This document shows positions 54,154 to 62,786 of a DNA stretch of 64,000 nucleotides, one piece after another. The notes beneath the pieces are model-generated. The model did not search any database and had not been told where the DNA came from. It worked only from the letters and a program-made list of their open reading frames with translations. The first letter of the stretch is position 1. Each line of letters opens with the position of its first letter. The stretch is from Leptolyngbya sp. Cla-17 (GTDB lineage: Bacteria; Cyanobacteriota; Cyanobacteriia; Leptolyngbyales; Leptolyngbyaceae). Location: positions 2,434,685-2,498,684 of the forward strand of contig NZ_JAEVYN010000001.1 in assembly GCF_016807185.1 (NCBI RefSeq), in the 5' to 3' direction. The position numbers were made by a program, and so were the translations under genes.

Positions 54154-55635
54154 TCAATTTCTGAGGGGCAGCCGCATTTGTACATGGGTACCCTGATTCG
54201 GTTCGCTGTCGATCGTCAGTTGTCCGCCGTGCTGCTCCACCACTGCCCGTGCTAGTTTTAGCCCCACATTTAAACGCTGATCAGGGTGGTCATCCAGGCT
54301 AGAAAGTGCCTGGTTAATTAAGGGTTGCTCTGTCCCTTCGCCATCATCGGCTACTTCTAAGAGTAGTTCGGTATGGTCAGTCAGCAGTGAGGCGCGAATG
54401 CCGATTCGCCCCCCTTGGTCTGGTAAGGCCGCGATCGCGTTTCGTACCAGTTCGCCCAAGACCTCGCGCAGCTTAAGCCGATCAATCGTGGCGTAATGCA
54501 CGTCTGGAGCAATCTGCAACTCGTAGCTAACATGACGACGTACAAAGTCTTCCTGAAAGCGCAGCAGCACGTCATAAAGCAACGCCCGTATATCGGTTCG
54601 AGCTAGATTTAAGTCAACCGGAAAGCCAAACTCGGTAATGCGGCTAATGGCTTGCAGTAGATGATCGAGTTGCTGCATCATTTCTTGCTGCGGCTCAGTA
54701 GTCGCACTAGCGTTGCCATTAGTTGTGGAAGCTTGATGAAGCTGGTTGACTCGCGATCGTACCTGAGACACGAGGGTATGCAGGGTCAAGCGTGAGGGCA
54801 TATCTTGTAAAGCCACATCGCTAGTTGCGGGCTGAGCACCATGAGCTGAAACCATTGTCAATTCTAGTGTCTGCTCTCGCTGGGCGATCTCAGCCATCAT
54901 GCGATTAAAAGCACGATGGATGTCGCCTAGTTCATCTTGTCGATCGGTGCTTAAACGGCGCTGTAAATTCCCTTGAGCAACCTCATCCAACGCTTGTTCA
55001 GCTTCTCGTAGCGGCGCAAATAGGTCAGAAGCGAGGTAGGCAGCCAACAGCAGCATGAGTGAGAGAATGCCGAAAGCAGCGATCGTCAGTATCAGTTGGG
55101 TTGTTTGTCGCGTGTTTTGCGTGTTGGTGCGAACCACTTCCCGGTATCGGCGATCGGACTCGACCGCCTGCGCCGACAAAGCTTCAAAGCGCTGGAAGTT
55201 TTGCTCCTCCAGCCGACCTTCCATCAAAGTGGTTGCTTGGCGGCGTTGTCCTGCTTGAACCAGTTGGAACGTTTGACGAGCATCCTTCACCAACTCATCG
55301 TAAGCGGCTCGCACTTGCTGCACCTGTTGCTTTTCTTCGTCCGTCTCCGCCAGCTTTTGCCACTGTTGAAAATCTTGCTCAACCGATCGCAGCGCCAGCT
55401 CAAACTCCTGCGGAGCGTCCGGGTCGTTGGTCATGATGGCATCTGGCACTTCTTTGAACGCTCGAAACGTAGCGGCTCGCACTCGTTGCAGCAGTAGACT
55501 GCGCTGAAAGTGATTTTGCAGCTGTTCCTCAGTTGATTGCCACTGAGCTGTTGCCCACAGCGTCGCTCCTGCTGTTGAAAGCGCGAGCAAGGCGAGTCCA
55601 CCAAAAATCGTGAACAGCTTCCGTTGTAGTTTCAT
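54154..55635 (-). CDS. HAMP-domain sensor histidine kinase-like protein
   Basis: 493 residues. TM1 near residues 8-30, a helical periplasmic 4HB-type sensor (about 31-180), TM2 (LILTIAAFGILSLMLLLAAYL), HAMP (PLREAEQALDEVAQGNLQRRL) and a C-terminal HATPase with N-box LGELVRNAIAALPD and G-box VADDGEG. I cannot find a clear HisKA phospho-accepting H-E/D motif between HAMP and ATPase, so kinase activity or substrate is uncertain. It lies 17 bases after an SLC13 transporter gene on the same strand, suggesting it senses the same anion. Confidence 0.8.
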   Translation of the reverse strand: MKLQRKLFTIFGGLALLALSTAGATLWATAQWQSTEEQLQNHFQRSLLLQRVRAATFRAFKEVPDAIMTNDPDAPQEFELALRSVEQDFQQWQKLAETDEEKQQVQQVRAAYDELVKDARQTFQLVQAGQRRQATTLMEGRLEEQNFQRFEALSAQAVESDRRYREVVRTNTQNTRQTTQLILTIAAFGILSLMLLLAAYLASDLFAPLREAEQALDEVAQGNLQRRLSTDRQDELGDIHRAFNRMMAEIAQREQTLELTMVSAHGAQPATSDVALQDMPSRLTLHTLVSQVRSRVNQLHQASTTNGNASATTEPQQEMMQQLDHLLQAISRITEFGFPVDLNLARTDIRALLYDVLLRFQEDFVRRHVSYELQIAPDVHYATIDRLKLREVLGELVRNAIAALPDQGGRIGIRASLLTDHTELLLEVADDGEGTEQPLINQALSSLDDHPDQRLNVGLKLARAVVEQHGGQLTIDSEPNQGTHVQMRLPLRN

Positions 55636-55652
55636 CTCTTCTCACACCCCCA

Positions 55653-57188
55653 TCACAGCGCTAACCCAACCCACTGCCAGTAGCCAAAGTAAAACAGTAC
55701 AATCAAGCCTAAATGTACCGGCATCAGCACCGCACTGAGGCGTAATAAATCGGCAGATTGGTACGTTTCGCCTTCTAACTCCTGGAACATGAGCAAGGCT
55801 TTAGAGCTGACAGGAAAAGTCAGGCAGTAATCCATCCCCACGGTGCCAATAAACACAACCGCGATCGAATTGAGCTGCAAACTGCTTCCCAAATACAGCA
55901 GTGCCGGAACCAGTGCGGCGGCTCGTGCCGTATGAGAGGTCATGTACAAGTGTGAGGTGAGTGAAATAAACGCCAGTAGCACTAGGATCAGGGGACGAGA
56001 TTCTGTCCCCACAATGCCACTGATGGTAAAGACCTGATCAATAATCCATTTGGCGGCACCTGTTTCAATCAATGAGCGCCCCAGCACCAGTGCCGCTCCT
56101 ACAAAGATAATGAGATTCCACGACACCGCTTTTAGTCCGTCCTTCCACTTGAGCACACCAACCCCTGGCAGGGTCAGCAAAACGGCTCCTACTACCGTGA
56201 CGGTGGCAATCTCAAAACCGTGCCAGCGCTCGGTCAACCATAGCGCTACCATAGCCAACACAACAATCAAAGTTTTCCATTCTGCCTGCGAAAACGGGTT
56301 GCGTTTAGTTTGAGGCACCAGCAGTGGTTGGCTCAACTGTTGCTGATCCAGGAACAATCGCATAATCACCCAGCACGAAAGGTAGCTGGCGACTGAGCCA
56401 AAGGGGAGACCATACATGGCCCACTGAGTAAAAGAAATTTGCTGGTTGGCGATCTGTTGCAACAGGTCGTTGGCAATGAGGTGAGACCCCGACCCGACCA
56501 ACGCCACGATCGTCGAAACCAAAATCACCGTAGGAATCAACAGTGCCAGCGCTCGAATAATCCGGCGATCGCCTGTTGCTTGTGCCAAACCGCGAAAGAC
56601 AGGAATGGCAACCGCCGCCCGACCCGATGTTGAGGGAATGAGAAACGAGAGCGGAATCAGCACTGTCGTCAGCAGCCAGAATACACCTGCCACTGTGCGA
56701 GCGCGAGCTACGACAAGCTGCGTTAGCCGTGCTGCCAGTCCGGTTTTTTGCACGGCACCACCTAACACAAACGACCCAATCATCAGCCAAATCACATCCG
56801 ATGCTAAGGCATCAAACAGTTGCTCTTGAGGACTCCCACCCGTTAACACCAGCAGCAGCATGGTGGTGAGAGCAACATAATCGGCACTGATCGAGGTCGT
56901 TGACCATAAAATAGTTGCTAGCAAAAAGGCGAATAGCGCTAAGCGTGCAGGCGTTGACAGTGAACCAGGTAGCAAAACCGCGATGCCAGCGATCGTGATG
57001 AGTGCGAGTGGCATTGCCGCTTCTACAACCCAGCGAAATTTACGGGCAGAAGTTGTGTTCTTGGCAGTATCAGGGCTATGCGCTGAACTAGCAGAGTCAC
57101 GCTGCAATCGCCGAGCATCAAACCGCGCCCAAAGACTGGCTTGATGCGGTTCAGCTGCCACCGATTTATCTGAAGGGGAAACTTTCAT
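55653..57188 (-). CDS. SLC13/DASS-family anion transporter
   Basis: 511 residues with about 11 hydrophobic spans after a basic cytoplasmic N-terminus of roughly 50 residues. FLIPSTSGRAAVAIPVFRGLA and FISLTSHLYMTSHTARAAALVPAL are the two inverted-repeat hairpins of the DASS fold with their S-x-T type ion sites. The family takes up sulfate, or di- and tricarboxylates, with Na+ or H+. Paired with the downstream HAMP kinase. Confidence 0.86.
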   Translation of the reverse strand: MKVSPSDKSVAAEPHQASLWARFDARRLQRDSASSAHSPDTAKNTTSARKFRWVVEAAMPLALITIAGIAVLLPGSLSTPARLALFAFLLATILWSTTSISADYVALTTMLLLVLTGGSPQEQLFDALASDVIWLMIGSFVLGGAVQKTGLAARLTQLVVARARTVAGVFWLLTTVLIPLSFLIPSTSGRAAVAIPVFRGLAQATGDRRIIRALALLIPTVILVSTIVALVGSGSHLIANDLLQQIANQQISFTQWAMYGLPFGSVASYLSCWVIMRLFLDQQQLSQPLLVPQTKRNPFSQAEWKTLIVVLAMVALWLTERWHGFEIATVTVVGAVLLTLPGVGVLKWKDGLKAVSWNLIIFVGAALVLGRSLIETGAAKWIIDQVFTISGIVGTESRPLILVLLAFISLTSHLYMTSHTARAAALVPALLYLGSSLQLNSIAVVFIGTVGMDYCLTFPVSSKALLMFQELEGETYQSADLLRLSAVLMPVHLGLIVLFYFGYWQWVGLAL

Positions 57189-57399
57189 GCCATACAGTTA
57201 TGAATAAAGGGAAGCTCTCAATCCGTAGAGTTAAATCTTATGGCACTCTTGGCACAGAAAGGCGAGAGCAATAGAGAAGACAAAATAAGGACTAGCAGAC
57301 GCATCCATGCCAAAAGTCAGACACTCCCAGCAAAGCTGGTGGCTTGATGAATGTGACCGCCCCAAAGGCGGGTGTCCTTGCTAAAGGTTTCTGTGAATC

Positions 57400-57680
57400 A
57401 ATTAGAAGCGTCCACTTTGGTCAAACGCTGCCTGCTCTCGGCTCTAACGACGCACAACGCATTCGCCAATACTGGCACCTTGAAAAGCGTCTCCATTGGG
57501 TCAAAGATGTGGTCCTCCAAGAAGACTAAGCCCTTTGTGTAATGGTCATGCTCTCACTAATTTCGCGATTGTGCGTACGATGGCGCTCAATCGCTTTCGG
57601 CAGCATGGCTTCGACTCTATCACTAGGGATTGCGCCGCATGACCCACGACATCCCCGGTTTATTTTCAAGAGCTCAGCCC
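57400..57680 (+). pseudogene. ISAs1-family transposase remnant
   Basis: NDAQRIRQYWHLEKRLHWVK and DVVLQED match the conserved C-terminal block of ISAs1 transposases (IRxxWxIENxLHWVLDV). After a TAA at 57527-57529 a shifted frame continues NGHALTNFAIVRTMALNRFR and FDSITR, then a third frame. Two or more lesions show a dead fragment between the two transporter genes. Confidence 0.75.
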
Positions 57681-57706
57681 TGCTAAGCCATGAGGAGGCG
57701 AGAACC

Positions 57707-59785
57707 TTACACCAAGCGGGGAAAGTGGGCAATTATGATGGAAAGATCGGGATGCTGGCGGGCGATCGCTTCTGGTTCTACTCCAAGCGTCGGTATATGT
57801 AAACGTTCGGGGTGGGCATTGTGCGTGATGACTAGCAGATCATCTCTTTCTAGGATCTTAGCAACCTGGTTTACAAAGTTGCCCCGGATCTGTTGCACTG
57901 GCACATCTTCACTGAGACCAGGAATCGCATTAGCGGCATTTGCCAGCCGGGGGTTAGAAACAATCTGCAAAACCTTTAAGGATGCTTTCAATTCGGCTGC
58001 AAGTGTGCGTGTGAGAAATAGCGTTTGTTGGAAACTAACACTGCTTGCTTCGGTATCAGCGATCGCCAGAAAGATCCGTTGAGTGGACTGAATCGGCTGT
58101 GGAAAGCGGGTAATGAGCATAGGCACCGGAGTGCGACGGGCAACGTTGTCAATCACGCTACCAAAGAAATTATCCCGATAGGTGGAATAGCCTTTCCAGC
58201 CACAGATGAGCAGAGTGGCATGGCGCTCTTGAGCCGTTCGCAAAATGCCCTTGTCAATCGAATCATCCACACGTCCGATCGGCTCGACATCGGTCACTGC
58301 CGCGTGGGCAATCGTTTCGGCAGCGGCTAACAAGCGCTCTTGTTGCAGTTTTTCCTCAGTGGTGACGGGTGCATAGGCATCCGATAACACATGGAGCGGT
58401 AACAGGGTGCCACCCCTACTCTTTGCCAAAATCAACGCTAGTTGCAGCAGGTTGTCTTCGGTGCTGGGGTTTGCCACTGGCACCAAAATGCGATGTTGCG
58501 GCGTTGCCTGGGACGCAGCGCTGGCTTGTGCTTGCTGTGCCCTGGGGCTGCTATCTTTCATGCCCTCTCCCCAGCGTGCCGTGATCCAGGGAGACGCAAC
58601 GCAGGTCACTAAAATCATGGCGATCGTCCCGTTGACCGTCAGTTGATCGACCAACTTAATGTTGAAGGCGACCGTTATAGCTGCCAGCGTTGACGCTGCC
58701 TGCGCGACCGATAGCCCAAAGATCACCATCATGTTGGCAAAATCGAATTTGAATAGTTTGCTGGCACCCCAGGCAGGCACAAACTTGGCGACGAGCGCTA
58801 CGCCGACCATGACCGCAGACACCAGCAGCGAGCGTGGCTCCTGAAACAAAATCAGCGGATTGACTAGCATCCCGACTGAAATTAAGAAAAACGGTACAAA
58901 GAGCGTATTGCCAATGAACTGAATGCGATTCATTAAGGGACTCAGTTGCGGAATCAGTTGAGTAATCGCGATTCCTGCTAAAAAGGCACCAATGATCGGT
59001 TCAATCTCGATCAGTTTGGCAAAGTACGAGACGACAAAGAGAGTGGCAAGCACAAAGGTAAATTCCGCTCCTTCGTCATGCCCAAAACGGCGGAAAAACC
59101 AGCGTCCCAGCCTGGGCACACCCCACAAGGTAGCAAAGGTGTAGAGACCCAGGGAAGGAAGCAATAACAGCCAGAAACTCAACGTAAGATTGCCCTGCTG
59201 GGCTTTGACGACGACTGCCAGCACCAGCAATGCCAAAACATTGGTAATGAGGGTGCCACCCAGCGTTACGGTAACTGATTGCGATCGCATAATGCCCAGT
59301 TTGCTAGCGATCGGCAGCGCCAGTAACGTATGAGAGGCAAAGCATGACGCCACCAGCACGGATGCCAGCATGGGGTATCCTAACAGCCGCATGGCGACGA
59401 TCCCCATGACCATTGGCACGGCAAAGGTTGCCAAACCAAAAATGATGGCTTTCTTGGCGTTAAATTTCAGGTCGTCCAGGCTGGTTTCTAACCCTGCCAT
59501 AAACATGAGAAAGAGCAGCCCTACCGTACCTAACAGGACGATCGTGGTGTCTCGTTCCAAAAAGCCAAAGCCGTTGGGTCCCACAACTACGCCGGCTAGA
59601 ATCAAGCCGACAATGCCCGGTAGCCGAAGCCGCTCAAACAGCAGCGGAGCCACCAGCATAATTGTCATGATGACCAGGAAGATTGTCACTGGATCGCTCA
59701 CGGGCTGGGATGGCAGAAACGGTGCGAAGAGCGATCGCAGCGAGGGAGCACTAACCGCTAAAAAATTACCGAAGGTATACATCAT
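57707..59785 (-). CDS. CPA2-family cation:proton antiporter with Usp-like C-terminal domain
   Basis: 692 residues. The first 400 form a Na+/H+ exchanger domain with about 12 spans; markers are LLFERLRLPGIVGLILAGVVVGPNG, LMFMAGLETSLDDLK and EPIIGAFLAGIAI. The rest (HRILVPVANPSTEDNLLQLA and LLICGWKGY) is a tandem universal-stress-like domain expected to bind nucleotide and gate transport. Start at ATG 59785 is taken as annotated by the hydrophobic N-terminus; no strong SD. Confidence 0.87.
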   Translation of the reverse strand: MMYTFGNFLAVSAPSLRSLFAPFLPSQPVSDPVTIFLVIMTIMLVAPLLFERLRLPGIVGLILAGVVVGPNGFGFLERDTTIVLLGTVGLLFLMFMAGLETSLDDLKFNAKKAIIFGLATFAVPMVMGIVAMRLLGYPMLASVLVASCFASHTLLALPIASKLGIMRSQSVTVTLGGTLITNVLALLVLAVVVKAQQGNLTLSFWLLLLPSLGLYTFATLWGVPRLGRWFFRRFGHDEGAEFTFVLATLFVVSYFAKLIEIEPIIGAFLAGIAITQLIPQLSPLMNRIQFIGNTLFVPFFLISVGMLVNPLILFQEPRSLLVSAVMVGVALVAKFVPAWGASKLFKFDFANMMVIFGLSVAQAASTLAAITVAFNIKLVDQLTVNGTIAMILVTCVASPWITARWGEGMKDSSPRAQQAQASAASQATPQHRILVPVANPSTEDNLLQLALILAKSRGGTLLPLHVLSDAYAPVTTEEKLQQERLLAAAETIAHAAVTDVEPIGRVDDSIDKGILRTAQERHATLLICGWKGYSTYRDNFFGSVIDNVARRTPVPMLITRFPQPIQSTQRIFLAIADTEASSVSFQQTLFLTRTLAAELKASLKVLQIVSNPRLANAANAIPGLSEDVPVQQIRGNFVNQVAKILERDDLLVITHNAHPERLHIPTLGVEPEAIARQHPDLSIIIAHFPRLV

Positions 59786-60106
59786 GCTTCGTTCGCTTTA
59801 CAGCCGTTATTATGCGTGAAAAATTGCTGTACTACTCTTCAACGAGCAGCTAACTATAGCTATTGCTGCAACGGTAGATCCAGCGATCAGAAAGGCTAGA
59901 CGTCTTTCCTTTTAGCTCAGCCCAGCAGTAGCAACGGAAACAGATCCAGCAGCAAGTATACCGAACTCAAAGCATCGCTGCCGTGCTGGCTGACTGCTTA
60001 GTTGGTTGTATTGCCACTTCTCTGGATGATGGAAAGGGAAGAGGCTTGAAAAGTGACAGCGCTTCATGGCTTAGTTATAGCAACGGATGCTGACTTAAAA
60101 ATCCCC
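59786..60106. other. Intergenic region
   Basis: About 320 bases upstream of the antiporter; should contain its promoter. No other feature recognised. Confidence 0.35.
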
Positions 60107-60619
60107 TCACCGTTGAGCTGCCGCTGAAGCATCTTGGGGTTGCACAGAGACTTGATAACCCAGTGTTTCTAGGCGTTTGACTAAGCGCCTGGCAGTGGCT
60201 TCAGGACGTTGCTGGTCAAAATACTGTGCTCCCAATTCACGATAGGGTTCCTGCCGTTGAATGACGTAATAAGCAATGACCAGAATGGAATGGGCGACAG
60301 CCATCGTTGCCCGTTTCTTCCCCCGTCGAGTGGCAATCCGCCGATACTGTGCAGCCAGGTAAGTGCGGGAGCGAGAGGCCACATGCGCCGACTGCATTAA
60401 TCCCGAGCGGAGTGTCTGATTTCCTTTGCGCGTCTTTCCAGAAAGCCGTTTTCCCGCGCTCTCATAGTTCCCTGGGGCTAACCCTGCCCAAGCTGCCATC
60501 TGCCACTGGCAAAGGCGCGTTTTGCTTGTTGAATTCCCGGAAGAGATGACCGGAGTGATCGCTTGACCATGAGATAAAACTCCTGGTTTTTCTCTCAGGA
60601 ACATATACAATGCTACCAA
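60107..60619 (-). pseudogene. IS110-family transposase C-terminal fragment
   Basis: 170 codons covering the Tnp20 region: AAWAGLAPGNYESAGKRLSG with the conserved serine, SRTYLAAQYRRIATRRGKKR, and AVAHSILVIAYYVIQ. The N-terminal RuvC-like half is absent. It is a different subgroup from the intact copy at 34272. Confidence 0.78.
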
Positions 60620-61061
60620 CTATGACGTTATAGGTTCTTTCTATATCGTTAATCTATCGCATGACAGAAGTTAGGTGAATTCAGAATGCCTTTCTATACA
60701 TTTTGTGACTTATTTAGCTATTTAGCCCAGGGAACATCAAATCAAAAAGAATTTCTGAATGTTTTCGCAAAGTTTCTTCAACTTATACATAAATAAAACA
60801 CGATTTCAAACAGGATCTTCAACAACGGTGTGTCAGCTTAGTTTTGAGCAATATACCGCCCTTGTATAGCAATAGAAGCAATTTTGGTCGCTAAGGCTAG
60901 AAAGCTTACTGTTTAGAGCTTCATCAAGTGCTGTGATTGGGTACTTGATAGTGTTGACTATCCCATTTCTGACTGTTTCTCGGACACTCGATGCTGTAAA
61001 AGCTTGATTTTACGTTGGTCTAGCTTTCTTACTGCAATTAGACCAAACCTCGTAAGTGGGA
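60620..61061. other. Intergenic region upstream of group II intron
   Basis: 440 AT-rich bases with no recognisable gene. The intron was inserted at its right edge; the host of the insertion cannot be identified. Confidence 0.35.
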
Positions 61062-62304
61062 GTGCGATTCGTTGTGAGGTGAATCACGGTAACCAGTCCG
61101 TAAATAACCTCACCAACCAAATCTAGCAATAGAGACGGTTGAACTCTCGGTCTGATGCAGGTGCAAGTCCTGCCTACCAGACTCAGGTATGACTCCTTAT
61201 CTGCCCACACTGACCAGACTCGGTTTCTGGAGGGTGAAGCTGGGAGCAGGGCGCAATCAGACATTCGTTGTGGAGTGACACTGGCGCTAACAGGGAGTTC
61301 CTACGGTGAAACAGAGCCTAGAAAAGCGACCTATACGAGAGCAGGGCACAACATCCAACCCTGACTCTACTGGAGATAATTCCCGCTGCGTCTTCCCATA
61401 ACAGCAGCAAGAGTCTAGGGAATCCAGTGGTTGAAGTGGCTCCACCTAACGGAACGAGCAATCTAACCGAGGGAACGAAAAGAAACGAACTGAGGGTCAA
61501 GGGGGAGGTCGAACCCCTTCGTAGGCTAGACGAGCAGCACAATTCCTTTAGTTTGGGTAGGACAGACCGTAACTGGTCTGAGGTGTTCAGAAAACACTGG
61601 TCTGGAGATAGAGCATGATTAGACACAGCAGCAATGCTAGTGAATCTTGGAAAGCGTTACCGTGGAAGCAATTCCGCCGTAACCAATTCCGCCTGCAAAA
61701 GCGAGTGTTCAAAGCGATTCAAGTGGGAGACAAGCGGAAAGCTCGGTCTCTGCAAAAGCTAATTCTGAAATCCACCGCAGCAAGATTACTAGCAATCCGT
61801 CAAGTCACGCAACTAAATGCTGGCAAAAGGACAGCAGGTGTCGATGGTCAAGCATTTCTTTCCTTTGAGGAAAGGTTTGCACTGAGTGAAGAACTCGCTT
61901 GGCAAGGCAGCAACTGGAAACACCAGAAGCTTCGGGAAATTCCCATTCCTAAACAGAATGGGCAGACCCGCATCCTAAAAGTCCCCACTATCGCAGATAG
62001 AGCCTGGCAGTGCCTGGTAAAATCCGCCTTAGAACCAGCACACGAAGCAACCTTCCATGCTAGAAGCTACGGTTTTAGAGCAGGACGCTCGGCACATGAT
62101 GCCCACAAAATCCTGTTTTCAAACTTGAATTCTCATGCCAATGGAATCGAAAAACGAGTTATCGAACTTGATATCGAAAAATGCTTCGACCGGATCAATC
62201 ACTCAACCATCCTGGAACAACTCATCGCCCCAAGAGGCATCAAGACCGGAATCTTCCGTTGTCTTAAAGCAGGAGTTAATCCAGCCTATCCTGAACAGGG
62301 AACC
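61062..62304 (+). mobile_element. Group II intron, 3'-truncated
   Basis: The 5' end is GTGCG at 61062-61066, followed by GAGGTGAATCACGGTAACC and the domain I-IV style sequence (GTGCAAGTCCTGCC, GGAGTTCCTACGGTGAAACAG). The maturase frame begins at 61615. The sequence breaks off inside the maturase near 62304, so domains V and VI are missing and the intron cannot splice. Confidence 0.83.
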
Positions 62305-62355
62305 CCACATCGACGTTTGATCACGCCCTGTACAATGTTGCAAACACCTCCCTAA
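61615..62355 (+). pseudogene. Group II intron reverse transcriptase/maturase, truncated
   Basis: Starts MIRHSSNASESWKALPWKQF. RT motifs 0-4 are present: TAGVDG, REIPIPKQNGQTRILKVPTI, FHARSYGFRAGRSAHDA and VIELDIEKCFDRINH. The frame leaves the family at EQGTP, just before the expected QGG, and the YADD active site, X and zinc domains are lost. 246 codons, the last 15 foreign. Confidence 0.88.
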
Positions 62356-62576
62356 AGTTTTTAATTTCGATTTCCAGAGAGAAACTGCGCCCTGATTATG
62401 GAGATGGCTTTCAGGGTGCCCCCTTGCATTTCATTTAAGCTCAAACTTCCCAGAACTACTGAAATGATAGGTTTCGAGATATCTTGGTATCCCGTTGGTG
62501 GAGGAGCCAAACTTTTGAATGTGCATTTTTCCTAAAGTGGCTTTAACCCCTTCTTCTCACTTTGAGGGAAGCCACC
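62356..62576. other. Intergenic region between intron remnant and recombinase cassette
   Basis: 220 bases. A GGCTTT-AACCCC-TTCTTCTCAC stretch before 62577 may hold the cassette promoter; nothing else recognised. Confidence 0.3.
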
Positions 62577-62786
62577 ATGAATCAGCCCAACCCGAAGCGA
62601 AAACGGATATTGGAGGTTCGCGCTAGCTTTGAAGTTTCCCGACTCTCCCCTGAGTACCTTGCCAGTGCTTATGAACAGATTTTGCCCCCTGTACGGCGCG
62701 TCGCTTCAATGCCAAAACAAGCATCCGTTATCGATATCAATGCTATAGAAAAACGAATTGGAGAAGAGAATTATGAACAGTCATGA
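62577..62786 (+). CDS. Small protein upstream of serine recombinase
   Basis: ATG 62577 follows GAGGGAAGCCACC. 69 residues, basic N-terminus (MNQPNPKRKRILEVRASFEV) and a helical middle (SPEYLASAYEQILPPVRR). It overlaps the recombinase start by 14 bases, so the two are co-translated. I do not know the family; an accessory or regulatory role in the recombinase cassette is inferred from the overlap. Confidence 0.6.
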   Translation: MNQPNPKRKRILEVRASFEVSRLSPEYLASAYEQILPPVRRVASMPKQASVIDINAIEKRIGEENYEQS

